From assembly GCA_963695805.1 (NCBI GenBank), contig CAVOHV010000010.1, positions 8,985 to 72,984 on the forward strand: 64,000 bases of DNA, read 5' to 3'. Source of the DNA: DASUPK01 sp963695805 (lineage in GTDB: Bacteria; Actinomycetota; Thermoleophilia; Solirubrobacterales; 70-9). This document shows, one piece after another, positions 7,316-15,653 of this stretch. Position 1 is the first letter of the stretch. Every line of letters starts with the position of its first letter. The position numbers and the translations under genes are program-made. The notes under the pieces are model-generated. The model was not told the DNA's origin, made no database searches, and saw only the letters and a program-made list of their open reading frames with translations.

Positions 7316-8751
7316 CCGTTCCTCCTTCGTCCGTTGGATCCGCCGAGGGCGGAGTGGGCCCAGATCAGCCGCTTCCTGGTTTCGACCGGCTCGATCACCT
7401 CGTCGACGTCGCCGGCGGCCGCGGCGACGTCCGCGGTCAGATGCTGCTCCGCGTACTCGGCGGCGAGGCGGTCGTGCTCGGCGCCCGGGTCCTCCGAGGC
7501 CTCGATCGAGCGGCGGTGGATGATCCCAACCGCCTGGCGGGCGCCCAGCACGCCGATCTCGGCGCCGGGCCAGGCGAGCGCCAGGTCGGCGCCCAGCTCG
7601 CGCGAGTTCATCGTGATGAAACCACCCCCGTACGCCTTGCGAAGGACGACCGTCACCTTCGGCACCTGCGCCGCGGAGAAGGCGTGGAGCAGCCCGGCTC
7701 CGTGACGGATCACGCCAAGCCCCTCCTGCTTGGTCCCCGGCAGGAACCCCGGCGTGTCGACGAGCACGATCAGCGGCAGCCCGAAGGCGTCGCAGCGGCG
7801 GATGAACCCGGCCGCCTTCTCGGAGGCCGCCGAGTCGATCGCACCGCCCAGGTGGTGCGGCTGGTTGGCGACCACTCCCACCGGGTGGCCGTTGAGGCGG
7901 GTCAGCGCTGTGACCATGTTCCGCGCCCAGCGCGTGGAGAGCTCGAGCATCGAACTGCCGTCGGAAATCGAGCGGATCACAGCGCGCATGTCGTAGACCT
8001 TGCGCGGATCGGCCGGCACGGCCGCGCCGGGATTCGCGCCGAACGGCTCCTGGGGGATCGCCGGATCGGGCGGCTGGCACGAGCTCTGGGGCAGGTGGCC
8101 CAGGAGGTCGCGGACGAGCTCGGCGGCACCGCGGTCGTCCTCGGCGACCAGGTCGCAGACCCCGTTTCGCGAGTGGACGCGGGGGCCGCCCAGCTCGTCC
8201 ATCGTGACGCTCTCCCCCATGACCTCCTCCACCACGCTCGGGCCGGTGAGGAACAGCCTCGACCCCTCGGCCATCACGACGAAGTCCGTGAGGGCGGGCG
8301 AGTAGGCGCCGCCCCCGGCCGAGGTCCCGGTGATCACGCTGATCTGCGGAACGTGGCCCGAGAGCGCGACGTGCTGCCGGAAGATCGCGCCGTAGCCGCC
8401 CAGAGCGCCGGCACCCTCGTCGATCCGGGCGCCGCCCGAGGCGATGAAGCCGACCACCGGCGCGGAGGCCCGGCCCGCCAGCTCGAGCACACGGACGATC
8501 GTCTCGGCCTGCGCCGTGCCGAGCGACCCCCCGGCAAAGCTCTGGTCCTGCGCATAGCAGTAGACGGGCCGGCCACCGACGGTCCCCGCGCCGGCCACGA
8601 CACCGTCGCCGGGCGCCGAGCGCGCTGACCGCGACGCGATCCGCGTCCGCAGCAGCTCGAGCGACCCAGGGTCGCAGAGTGCCTCGAGCCGGCCGAGCGG
8701 GGTAAGCCGCTCCCGCTGGGCTGCCTCGCGCTCGGCGAGCATGAGGTTCAC
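7312..8751 (-). CDS. Acyl-CoA carboxylase carboxyltransferase (beta) subunit
   Basis: The protein has 479 aa with both halves of the crotonase-type carboxyltransferase. The N-terminal half includes GASGGARIDEG-like text (IASGGARIDEG) and GTSAGGGAYSPAL; the C-terminal half includes DTPGFLPGTKQEG and KAYGGGFITMNSRELGAD. It transfers the carboxyl group from biotin to acetyl- or propionyl-CoA, here most likely making malonyl-CoA for the adjacent FAS genes. It resembles AccD/PccB of actinobacteria, which pair with a biotinylated AccA elsewhere. GTG 8751 overlaps the fabF stop (GTGA). No zinc-ribbon CxxC of E. coli-type AccD is seen. Confidence 0.9.
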   Translation of the reverse strand: MNLMLAEREAAQRERLTPLGRLEALCDPGSLELLRTRIASRSARSAPGDGVVAGAGTVGGRPVYCYAQDQSFAGGSLGTAQAETIVRVLELAGRASAPVVGFIASGGARIDEGAGALGGYGAIFRQHVALSGHVPQISVITGTSAGGGAYSPALTDFVVMAEGSRLFLTGPSVVEEVMGESVTMDELGGPRVHSRNGVCDLVAEDDRGAAELVRDLLGHLPQSSCQPPDPAIPQEPFGANPGAAVPADPRKVYDMRAVIRSISDGSSMLELSTRWARNMVTALTRLNGHPVGVVANQPHHLGGAIDSAASEKAAGFIRRCDAFGLPLIVLVDTPGFLPGTKQEGLGVIRHGAGLLHAFSAAQVPKVTVVLRKAYGGGFITMNSRELGADLALAWPGAEIGVLGARQAVGIIHRRSIEASEDPGAEHDRLAAEYAEQHLTADVAAAAGDVDEVIEPVETRKRLIWAHSALGGSNGRRRNG

Positions 8752-9947
8752 GCCGCAGCCTCCAAGCAGATGACGACGTTGTGGCCACCGAACCCGAAGG
8801 AGTTCGAGATCCCGATGGCCGGGTGACCGTTCACAGCCAGGTCCCTGGCCTCGAGCGGCACGTAGTCCAGGTCGAGATCCTCGTCGGGCTCCTCGAGGTT
8901 GAGCGTCGGCGGCGCCGTCTTCGCGCGCAGGGCCTGCAGCGTGGCCACGCCCTCCACGGCACCCGCTGCCCCGAGCAGATGCCCGATCGAGGACTTCGTC
9001 GAGGAGGTCGGGACTCGCGATGCCTGCTCGCCGAGCGCGGTCTTCAGAGCCTCCGTCTCGGAGCGGTCGTTGAGTGGCGTCGACGTCCCGTGAGCGTTGA
9101 CGTAGGTGAGCTGCCCGGGCTCGACCTCGGCGTCCGCCAGCGCCTTGCGGATCGCCCGCGCGGCTCCATCGCCAGTCGGTTCCGGCGCAGTCATGTGATG
9201 GGCGTCGGCGGTCGCGCCGTAGCCGGTCAGGTAGCCCAGGATCTGCGCGCCGCGCAACTCGGCCGTCTCGGCGTCCTCGAGCACCATCACACCGGCTCCC
9301 TCGCCCATCACGAAGCCGTCGCGACGGCGATCGAAGGGGCGCGAGATGCCGGTGGGCGAGGTGGCGCCCATCTCGGCGAAGGCGGCGACGGCCAGGTCGG
9401 TGATCGCGGCCTCGGTACCACCCGCGACGCAGGCGATCGCGTCCCCGTGCTGCACCATCCTGGCACCGGTACCGAGGGCGTGGGCGCCGGCTGCGCAGGC
9501 CGAGACAGTGCCGTAGCACTGGCCGCGGAGGTCGTGCTGGATGGCGAGGGCCCCGGCCGCGGAGTTGGCCATCATCTGGGGCACGCAGTGCGGCGAGACA
9601 GCGCGCTGGCCCTTCTCGCGCAGAATGATGTGCTCCGACTCGATCGTCGAGAGCCCCCCGATGCCGGTGCCCATCACTGTGCCTATCTCGCCGCGGTCGT
9701 AGGGCGCCTCGTCCAGCCCGGCCTGTGAGATGGCCTCCGCCGCGGCCGCGAGGGCGAGCTGGGTGAAACGGTCGGTGCGGCGCACCTGGCGGCGGGTGAG
9801 GTGGTCGGTCGGCTCGAACTCCGAGCAGCGGCCGAGGCCGTCCTCGATCCCGGACTCACCGGCGGACCACCGTTCGTGCAGCACCGATGCACCGACCCCC
9901 AGCGGAGTGACCGCGCCGATCCCCGTGATCGCGACCCTGCGGGTCAT
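8748..9947 (-). CDS. fabF: 3-oxoacyl-[ACP] synthase II
   Basis: The protein has 399 aa and condenses malonyl-ACP with acyl-ACP during elongation. Thiolase-fold active-site residues are all present: Cys151 (TVSACAAG), His286 (NAHGTST), Lys318 (SSTKS) and His323 (GHLLGAAGA). Cys-His-His identifies a KAS I/II elongating enzyme, in contrast to the Cys-His-Asn of FabH in the same operon. Its ATG overlaps the ACP stop and its own stop overlaps the carboxyltransferase GTG. Confidence 0.96.
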   Translation of the reverse strand: MTRRVAITGIGAVTPLGVGASVLHERWSAGESGIEDGLGRCSEFEPTDHLTRRQVRRTDRFTQLALAAAAEAISQAGLDEAPYDRGEIGTVMGTGIGGLSTIESEHIILREKGQRAVSPHCVPQMMANSAAGALAIQHDLRGQCYGTVSACAAGAHALGTGARMVQHGDAIACVAGGTEAAITDLAVAAFAEMGATSPTGISRPFDRRRDGFVMGEGAGVMVLEDAETAELRGAQILGYLTGYGATADAHHMTAPEPTGDGAARAIRKALADAEVEPGQLTYVNAHGTSTPLNDRSETEALKTALGEQASRVPTSSTKSSIGHLLGAAGAVEGVATLQALRAKTAPPTLNLEEPDEDLDLDYVPLEARDLAVNGHPAIGISNSFGFGGHNVVICLEAAA

Positions 9948-10189
9948 GACTGGCGCTCGGCCACGAAGTCGACCACGTCCTGGACGGTCGCGATCTTGTC
10001 CATGTCGGCGTCCGTGACCTCGATCTTGTACTCGTCCTCGATCACCTGAGCGAGCTCGACGAGGTCGAGCGAGTCGATGTCGAGATCCTCGAAGCGCGAA
10101 TCGGGCTTCACGTTCTCCGGCTCCTCGCCGAACTCGACGAGGGCAGAGATCACCCTCTCCTGTACTTGGTCCTTGGTTGCGGTTGTCAT
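9944..10189 (-). CDS. acpP: Acyl carrier protein
   Basis: The protein has 81 aa, is acidic and helical. It carries the 4'-phosphopantetheine attachment Ser40 in the DSLD motif (LDIDSLDLVELA). It shuttles acyl intermediates between the enzymes encoded on both sides. The gap to fabG upstream is 16 nt and holds an AGGAGA-type ribosome binding site, fitting the need for high ACP levels. The stop overlaps the fabF start by 4 nt. Confidence 0.97.
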   Translation of the reverse strand: MTTATKDQVQERVISALVEFGEEPENVKPDSRFEDLDIDSLDLVELAQVIEDEYKIEVTDADMDKIATVQDVVDFVAERQS

Positions 10190-10205
10190 CGGTCTCCTTT
10201 CTTGA

Positions 10206-11006
10206 TCAGGCGGACATGCCGCCGTCGATTGGCAGGACGGCCCCGGTCACGTAGCCGGCCTCCTCAGAGGCCAGGAAGCGGATGCAGGCCGCGACCTCCT
10301 CAGGGGTTCCGGTACGCCGGGCGGGAATCGCATCGAGCAGCGCGCTGGAGCCGTTCGAGTCGGCGCCGTTCCCGGTGAAGTCGCGCGTCAGCTCGGTCTC
10401 GATCAGGCCGGGGGCGACCGCGTTCACGGTGACGCCGCGCCGTGCCACTTCCGCCGCCACGGTGCGGGTGAACGCGATCAGCCCCGCCTTCGAGGCGGCG
10501 TAGTTGGCCTGCCCCGGGTTGGCGCGGATGCCCGAAACGGAGGAGACGTTGATCACCCGCCCGAAGCGCCGGCGCATCATCGGGCCGAGAGCGGCGCGGG
10601 TCAGGCGGAAGGGGCCTGTCAGGTTGACGTCGAGCACCCGGGTCCAGTCCTCGTCGCTCAGCCGCATGGAGAGGTTGTCCGCGGTCATGCCGGCGTTGTT
10701 GACCAGCACCAGGACCGGGCCGAGCTCTTCGGTGATCCGTGCCAGCATCTCGTCGGCCGCGGCGCCGTCGGAGACATCGGCGGCGACCGCCAGGGCGGTG
10801 CCACCCTGCTCCTCGATGGAGGCGGCGACCGCTCCGGCACCGTCGCGGTCGCGGCGGTAGTTGATGCCCACCGACCAGCCGTCGGAGGCCAGGGCCCTCG
10901 CCGTGGCGGCACCGATTCCGCGGGAGGCGCCGGTGACCAGCGCACAGCCGGCGGTTTGAGGCGCGTCTCTCTGATCGGTGACCGGGCGGGTCTCGACCGA
11001 GCTCAT
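10206..11006 (-). CDS. fabG: 3-oxoacyl-[ACP] reductase
   Basis: The protein has 266 aa from ATG 11006, chosen because it overlaps the fabH stop (ATGA); 15 nt of upstream frame is probably not translated. It is a short-chain dehydrogenase with the nucleotide-binding motif TGASRGIG (25-32), NNAG (103-106) and the catalytic Ser156, Tyr169 and Lys173 (NYAASK). It reduces 3-oxoacyl-ACP with NADPH. A 20-residue N-terminal extension precedes the usual start. Confidence 0.94.
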   Translation of the reverse strand: MSSVETRPVTDQRDAPQTAGCALVTGASRGIGAATARALASDGWSVGINYRRDRDGAGAVAASIEEQGGTALAVAADVSDGAAADEMLARITEELGPVLVLVNNAGMTADNLSMRLSDEDWTRVLDVNLTGPFRLTRAALGPMMRRRFGRVINVSSVSGIRANPGQANYAASKAGLIAFTRTVAAEVARRGVTVNAVAPGLIETELTRDFTGNGADSNGSSALLDAIPARRTGTPEEVAACIRFLASEEAGYVTGAVLPIDGGMSA

Positions 11007-12052
11007 GCCGTGCCCTCCCACTCGACGATCCCGGCCCCCCAGGTGAGCCCCGCGCCGAAGGCCGAGAGAAGCACCCGTGAGCCCTTCCGGAGAAGGCCCG
11101 TCGAGGCGGCCTCAGAGAGCGCAATCGGGATGCTGGCCGCCGAGGTGTTCCCATACTCGGCGAGGCAGTCGATGACGCGATCGGCCGGCAGGGCGAGCCG
11201 CTCGCCGACCGCGGAGATGATCCGCGAGTTGGCCTGGTGGTAGACGAAGAGGTCGATCTCATGGAGGGCGAGCCCGGCGTCCGAGACGACCTGCTGTGTC
11301 GTGTCGCTCATCGCCGCGACCGCCGCGCGGAAGGTGGCCCGGCCGTCCATTCGAATGAGCCGTTCGTCGTGGTCGGCCTGGATCAGGTCCCCCCGGCTGC
11401 CGTCGGAGCGCAGCGCGATCGGGCCGATCTGGCCCGGCCCGCCGGGCGCGATCACCGCGGCCCCGGCGCCGTCGCCGAACAGCCCGGCCGTCCGCCGGTC
11501 GTTGAAGTCGGTGATGCTGCTGAGCACCTCGGCGCCGACGACGAGCGCAGCCCGAGCCCGCCCGGACTCGAGCTGCGCCGTCGCCAGGGAGAGGGCGGAG
11601 AGGAAGCCCGTGCAGGCCGCGCCCACGTCGACCGCGCCCGCCGAGCGCGCACCGAGCCGGTTCGCGACGCGGGGGGCTGCATGCGGCAGGAGCTGATCGG
11701 GCGTGCAGGTGGCGACCAGAACGAGGTCGAGCTCGCTCGGCTCGACCTCGGCAAGCGCCAGGGCCTTCGCACCCGCCCTCGCGGCGAGGTCGACGAGCCC
11801 TTCGCCGTTGACCCGGCGCCGTCGGTGGATGCCCGTGCGGGATGCGATCCACTGCGAGTCCAAGCCGAGGGGGCCGGCCAGCTCCTCGTTCTCGACCACG
11901 CGATCGGGGAGCCAGGCGGCGACGGAGGCGATGCCGGGTCCGGAGGTTCTCTTCGAACCGTTCCTGGCACCCGTCGCACGGGCGACGAGGCCCTCCGGGT
12001 CCACCAGCGAGGCGTCGACCTCCCAGCGCTGTCCGGGGTCGATCTCAGGCAA
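11003..12052 (-). CDS. fabH: 3-oxoacyl-[ACP] synthase III
   Basis: The protein has 349 aa from TTG 12052, which overlaps the fabD stop by 8 nt; later starts are possible because the conserved fold begins about 40 residues in (GIASVAAWLPD). The triad is Cys147 (GAACTGF), His272 (YHQANSRII) and Asn302 (EYGNTSA), diagnostic of KAS III. It starts fatty-acid synthesis by condensing an acyl-CoA primer with malonyl-ACP. Primer preference (acetyl or branched) cannot be read from sequence. Confidence 0.94.
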   Translation of the reverse strand: MPEIDPGQRWEVDASLVDPEGLVARATGARNGSKRTSGPGIASVAAWLPDRVVENEELAGPLGLDSQWIASRTGIHRRRRVNGEGLVDLAARAGAKALALAEVEPSELDLVLVATCTPDQLLPHAAPRVANRLGARSAGAVDVGAACTGFLSALSLATAQLESGRARAALVVGAEVLSSITDFNDRRTAGLFGDGAGAAVIAPGGPGQIGPIALRSDGSRGDLIQADHDERLIRMDGRATFRAAVAAMSDTTQQVVSDAGLALHEIDLFVYHQANSRIISAVGERLALPADRVIDCLAEYGNTSAASIPIALSEAASTGLLRKGSRVLLSAFGAGLTWGAGIVEWEGTA

Positions 12053-12911
12053 GGGCGGACTCCCGTCTTGCGAGTGTCTCGGTCTCGGCGCCGTCGATCG
12101 TGCGGCGGACCAGGCCGGCCAGCACCTTGCCCGGCCCGACGTCCACATAGCGCGTCACACCGAGCTCCCTGAGTCTGCCGAGCACGCCGGTCCAGCGGAT
12201 CGGGCTGATCAGCGAGGCGGCGAGGGCGTCCCGGACGTCGCCCCCGAAGATCTCGGTGGTGGTCGAGGAGACCACGGGGGCCCGGGACGGGCGGAACTCG
12301 ATCCGATCGAGCGCCGCGCGGAAGGGCGCGACCCCGGAGGCCATGGCCTCCGTGTGGAAGGCTCCCGCGACGGCGAGCTTCTTGGCTCGGATACCCGAGC
12401 CCTTGGCGGCGGCCTCCGCCGCCTCGATCGCCGGCAGGGGGCCCGAGAGGACGAACTGCTGGGGCGAGTTCTCGTTGGCCAGGGTCAGGCCGTGTTCGGC
12501 CGCGAGGGCCGCGGCGCCCTCACGGTCGCTGCCCACGGCGAGCATGCCGCCGGGCTCGCTGCGATCGGCCGCCTCCTCCATGAGCCGGCCGCGCGCGACC
12601 ACGATGCGAACGCCATCGACGTCCTCGATCGCGCCCGCCGCCGCCAGCGCGCCGACCTCGCCCAGCGAGTGGCCTGAGAAATACTCAGCACCCGGGCGGC
12701 CGAGCTGCTCATAGCCGGCAATGGAGGCGCAGTACACGGCGGGCTGGGCGTAGGCGGTTCCTTCGGACATCCGCTCGAAGGGGTCCTCGCCGACGAGCTC
12801 GGTTGCGAGCTCGAGCAAATCGGGGCGAACGGCGGCGACCAGCTCGCGGCTGGAGGCGTCACCGACCCCCTGTCCCGGGAAGAGGACAGCTGAGGCGCTG
12901 CTGGCGTCCAT
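12045..12911 (-). CDS. fabD: Malonyl-CoA:ACP transacylase
   Basis: The protein has 288 aa from ATG 12911; a TTG 6 nt upstream is in frame. It has FPGQG (11-15), the nucleophile Ser82 in GHSLGE, the partner His186 in AGAFHTEAM and a C-terminal DVGPGKVL. It loads malonate onto ACP. First gene of the FAS II operon, so the promoter should lie in 12912-13197, a region holding a GC palindrome and a dispersed hairpin repeat. Confidence 0.95.
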   Translation of the reverse strand: MDASSASAVLFPGQGVGDASSRELVAAVRPDLLELATELVGEDPFERMSEGTAYAQPAVYCASIAGYEQLGRPGAEYFSGHSLGEVGALAAAGAIEDVDGVRIVVARGRLMEEAADRSEPGGMLAVGSDREGAAALAAEHGLTLANENSPQQFVLSGPLPAIEAAEAAAKGSGIRAKKLAVAGAFHTEAMASGVAPFRAALDRIEFRPSRAPVVSSTTTEIFGGDVRDALAASLISPIRWTGVLGRLRELGVTRYVDVGPGKVLAGLVRRTIDGAETETLARRESALA

Positions 12912-12963
12912 GCCCAATCAATAGCCCCGTCCCCCCAGCAGATGAACGGCTGTTGCGCCGATG

Positions 12964-12979
12964 CCCCCCGATCGGGGGG
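12964..12979. promoter_or_regulatory. 16-bp perfect GC palindrome upstream of the FAS II operon
   Basis: CCCCCCGATCGGGGGG is a perfect palindrome 53 bp upstream of the fabD ATG. A dimeric repressor/activator site for fatty-acid synthesis is a reasonable guess from position alone; no known consensus is matched. It could equally be an attenuating RNA hairpin. Confidence 0.3.
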
Positions 12980-13044
12980 GTTCAGAGGGACGGCCGGGGG
13001 ATCAGTCGTGTGGTGAGACGCCCCCGGCGTTGCGGTTCTTGAAG

Positions 13045-13070
13045 CCGCTGCTTTTCGTCCAAAGCAGCGG
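13045..13070. repeat. Dispersed hairpin repeat, copy 1 (best-paired)
   Basis: Ten-bp perfect arms CCGCTGCTTT and AAAGCAGCGG enclose a 6-nt loop TCGTCC. It is intergenic, between the fabD promoter region and the end of the DMT transporter gene. It belongs to a family of at least six copies in this window, all in the same orientation. No T-tract follows on either strand, so an intrinsic terminator is unlikely. Confidence 0.75.
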
Positions 13071-13197
13071 TCCCGCTACTTCGATCAACCCTCGGCCCGA
13101 GAATTCCCCGCTTCAGCAAACCGACGGGCCGCTCGAACGTGCGATCAACCGGACGTTGCACCCGTCCGCTACCGGCTTGGCGGCGTGCAGGCAGCCT

Positions 13198-14073
13198 TCA
13201 GGCCCGCTGGGGCGCCTGAGCCATGCCGCCCGCGGCGGGCATCATGGGCAGCACCGCAGCCGCGGCGATCACCGCCAGGAACGCCGTGGACCTGGTGACC
13301 ACGGTCAAGGGGTCTGACCCGAGGGGGTCGCCGAAGACGAGGATCCCGCCCGCGATCGCGGCGAGCGTGGCGGTGGCCGAGTAAGCGACAATCACGGCGA
13401 CCGCGTCCCCGAGCTGGAGGCCCCGAGCGAGGGCCAGGAAGCCGCCGATTCCGCCCAGGATCGCAACCACCGTCCACGGGCTGACTATGTCGATCAGCGA
13501 GCCCGGCACCGTCTCGGCCAGGGCCTTCAGGGCGACGTCAGAGACGCCCAGGCAGGTGCCGGCGGCAGTTGCGAGCAGAAGCCAGCCCCGGCTGCTGAGC
13601 CGCCTATGAGCCGAGGCGAGCATCAGGAAGCCACCGAGAGCCAGCGCGCCACCCTCGAACGCCATCATCTTCGACCCGGTGAAGCCCCCGCCCGCGTGGC
13701 CCTGGCCCGCTGTCAGCGCCAGGAACGCCAGGCCGGAGGCGCATAAAACCAGGCCGATGAGCTCTCGCCTGCCCACGGCGAGTCCGAACCAGCGCCGCGC
13801 GGGGAAGGCGAGCAGCGCGAGCCCACCCGCGATCACGGTCTGCACGACGGAGAGTGGCGCCATCGAGAGCGCGGCAAGGTACAGGCACCAGGCGAGGAAG
13901 GCGAGCCCGAAACCGATCAGCCACCAGCGGGAGCGAAAGAGCCCCGCCGCGCTGTGCAGCGGCCGGCGCATCGCGACGTCGGGCGCGGCGACCGCGCCCC
14001 GGTGCTTGCAGAGCAGCGCCACGCCGGAGAAGGCGGCACAACCCAAGGCCAGTATTAGTCCGAGTTCGCTCAC
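13198..14073 (-). CDS. DMT-superfamily (EamA-like) membrane transporter
   Basis: The protein has 291 aa with about nine to ten hydrophobic helices spaced as in drug/metabolite transporters (for example residues 1-20, 52-72, 78-95, 103-121). It starts from GTG 14073, which overlaps the stop of the preceding small gene (GTGA). Substrate unknown. The C-terminal Met/Ala/Pro-rich tail is short. The fold could also be described as NIPA-like; I cannot separate these by eye. Confidence 0.75.
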   Translation of the reverse strand: MSELGLILALGCAAFSGVALLCKHRGAVAAPDVAMRRPLHSAAGLFRSRWWLIGFGLAFLAWCLYLAALSMAPLSVVQTVIAGGLALLAFPARRWFGLAVGRRELIGLVLCASGLAFLALTAGQGHAGGGFTGSKMMAFEGGALALGGFLMLASAHRRLSSRGWLLLATAAGTCLGVSDVALKALAETVPGSLIDIVSPWTVVAILGGIGGFLALARGLQLGDAVAVIVAYSATATLAAIAGGILVFGDPLGSDPLTVVTRSTAFLAVIAAAAVLPMMPAAGGMAQAPQRA

Positions 14074-14372
14074 CAGGTGGAAGGTCGGGGCTCGAGGTTC
14101 ACGCCCATGGCGGAGGGCCGGGTGAAGGCGACTTGAGTAAGTCCCTGCGCGGCGCGCTTTTGGTTTGCCGGCTCGTTCATCTCAATGGCCTGCCGGAACG
14201 CGGGCGGGAACGCTGGGTTGAAAAGGTCCAGGGTCACCTGCGCCGCCTTGACCCCCGCGCCGTCATGTCGGGGTAGGCCGTCCCCCAGGTCGATAGGTTC
14301 CGTATGTCTACGAGCGTTGCCGGTCATGCGCTCCCACGAGACGAAGTAGCTGCCGTTCGTGTTCTTGCGCAT
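14070..14372 (-). CDS. Small hypothetical protein coupled to the DMT transporter
   Basis: A 100-aa frame begins at ATG 14372, preceded by GGGCGAGG. Codon third positions are strongly GC-biased and the stop overlaps the next gene's GTG by 4 nt, both arguing that it is translated. The sequence is soluble and Asn/Pro-rich (KNTNGSYFVSWERM at the start). I recognise no domain. The open frame extends upstream of 14372 but loses coding character there. Confidence 0.45.
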   Translation of the reverse strand: MRKNTNGSYFVSWERMTGNARRHTEPIDLGDGLPRHDGAGVKAAQVTLDLFNPAFPPAFRQAIEMNEPANQKRAAQGLTQVAFTRPSAMGVNLEPRPSTW

Positions 14373-14542
14373 GACCTCGCCCTCATCGTGGGGAACTACG
14401 CATATGACAAACGCGCTGGCATACCGCGAACTCGCGCGTCTGTCTGCCTTCCCAGTTGTCCAGCGAGAGGTTCTGGCTGCTCCCCTCCGGCAGCGGAGGC
14501 ACGCGGAGGTCACGGGTTGCACGCTGGGCTGCGCGGATCGAC

Positions 14543-14944
14543 CTAGTCAGCCCACCAGTCGCGCTGGCCCTCGACGTCTTCGCGCCGAGCGTCGCCGAGA
14601 CTGGGTGCGCCGATGACGATGATCTCGAGGCCCTCCGGTCCGGCCTCGTAGCCTCGCCACGTACCGGGCGGGACGCGCACCGCGTCCCACTCCTTGAGCT
14701 CGACGATCTCGCCGTCGAGCTTCATCCGCCCGCCCCCGCGCACGACCAGGTACACCTCCTCCTGCTTCTTGTGCGTGTGGCCGTACGGAAAGCGATAGCC
14801 GGGAGGGACGCGCTGGTAGCTCAGGCCGGATTGCTCGAGCTCGAGCGCCTCGGTCGCCAAGCGGAACTCCAGGTCCGGCGCGCCGTCGAAATTGGACCCG
14901 ACGTCCTCCAGATCCTCCTTGAGGTTCCTGAGCGTGAACGGCAC
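14543..14944 (-). CDS. Cupin-domain protein
   Basis: The protein has 133 aa from GTG 14944. A single double-stranded beta-helix has the metal-binding motif YGHTHKKQEEVYLVVRG (His, His, Glu positions of cupin motif 1) and VRVPPGTWRGYEA of motif 2, where the usual His is replaced by Arg/Tyr. It could bind a metal and act as a small isomerase, dioxygenase or sensor; function is not assignable. A dispersed hairpin repeat sits 19 nt upstream of the start. Confidence 0.75.
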   Translation of the reverse strand: MPFTLRNLKEDLEDVGSNFDGAPDLEFRLATEALELEQSGLSYQRVPPGYRFPYGHTHKKQEEVYLVVRGGGRMKLDGEIVELKEWDAVRVPPGTWRGYEAGPEGLEIIVIGAPSLGDARREDVEGQRDWWAD

Positions 14945-14962
14945 GGCCGCAATCCTACGTGC

Positions 14963-14983
14963 CCGCTTTCCATGCAAAGCAGC
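14963..14983. repeat. Dispersed hairpin repeat, copy 2
   Basis: CCGCTTT-CCATGC-AAAGCAG, with five perfect inner base pairs plus one outer pair after a mismatch. It has the CCRTGC loop variant. It sits between the cupin start and the response-regulator stop. Confidence 0.6.
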
Positions 14984-14993
14984 AGTCTCTGAA

Positions 14994-15653
14994 TCAGGAG
15001 TCCGAGCGGGACGCTGCGTCACGAGTCAGGCCGAGCTGCTCCGCCTTCCGGGTCGCCTCGGTCCGGTTTCGCACCCCGAGCTTGCGATAGAGCGCCGTTG
15101 TGTGGTCCTTGATCGTGTGGGGGGAGAGGAAGAGCCTCTCCGCGATCTCGCGGTTCGTCGCCCCGGCCCCGATCAGCTCGAGGACCTCACGCTCGCGGGG
15201 CGAGAGAGGCGTCGCCGGCCCTTCGGCCTGGCGCGCGTAGACCGTCATCCCGCGGCCCACCATCCGGACCGCGTTCGCGACCTCCTCGGCGCTCCAGTCC
15301 TTGGAGATGAACCCGGAGGCGCCGGCCGCCTTCGCCGCCTCGGGTGAAATCCAGCCGGCTCCGGAGATGAGCAGAACCCGCGTCTTGGGCGAAACCTCGC
15401 TGAGCGCCTCGCAGAGCTCCGCACCGGAGCGCTCGCCGAGGAAGAGGTCGACAAGCGCGACGTCCGGCTTGCTGCGCCCGGCGAGCTCGACCGCCTCCTC
15501 GGTCGTCGAGGCAACCGCGCACTCCCCCATCCACGGCTGGCGGCCGAGCAGCAGGCGAAATCCCCACTGGACCACAGCGTGGTCGTCGACCACCAGCACG
15601 CTCAGCTTGCGACCGCCGTTCAGCTGCTCGGCAGCACCAGGCGCACTCGCCAC
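14994..15653 (-). CDS. NarL/LuxR-family response regulator
   Basis: The protein has 219 aa. A receiver domain with phospho-acceptor Asp69 (VALVDLF) and conserved VVDDHAVV at 21-28 is followed by a LuxR-type helix-turn-helix (LSPREREVLELIGAGATNRE, then LFLSPHTIKDHTTALYRKLG). It overlaps the end of the GAF-domain kinase gene upstream by 34 nt, so the two form a coupled two-component system. A GTG in LSVLVVDDH is an alternative start. Target genes unknown; the acyl-CoA ligase upstream in the same direction is a candidate. Confidence 0.92.
   Translation of the reverse strand: MASAPGAAEQLNGGRKLSVLVVDDHAVVQWGFRLLLGRQPWMGECAVASTTEEAVELAGRSKPDVALVDLFLGERSGAELCEALSEVSPKTRVLLISGAGWISPEAAKAAGASGFISKDWSAEEVANAVRMVGRGMTVYARQAEGPATPLSPREREVLELIGAGATNREIAERLFLSPHTIKDHTTALYRKLGVRNRTEATRKAEQLGLTRDAASRSDS

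Noticed and set aside
13045..13070. Hairpin repeats as intrinsic terminators
   Set aside because: No U-tract on either strand, and several copies are upstream of gene starts rather than after stops.
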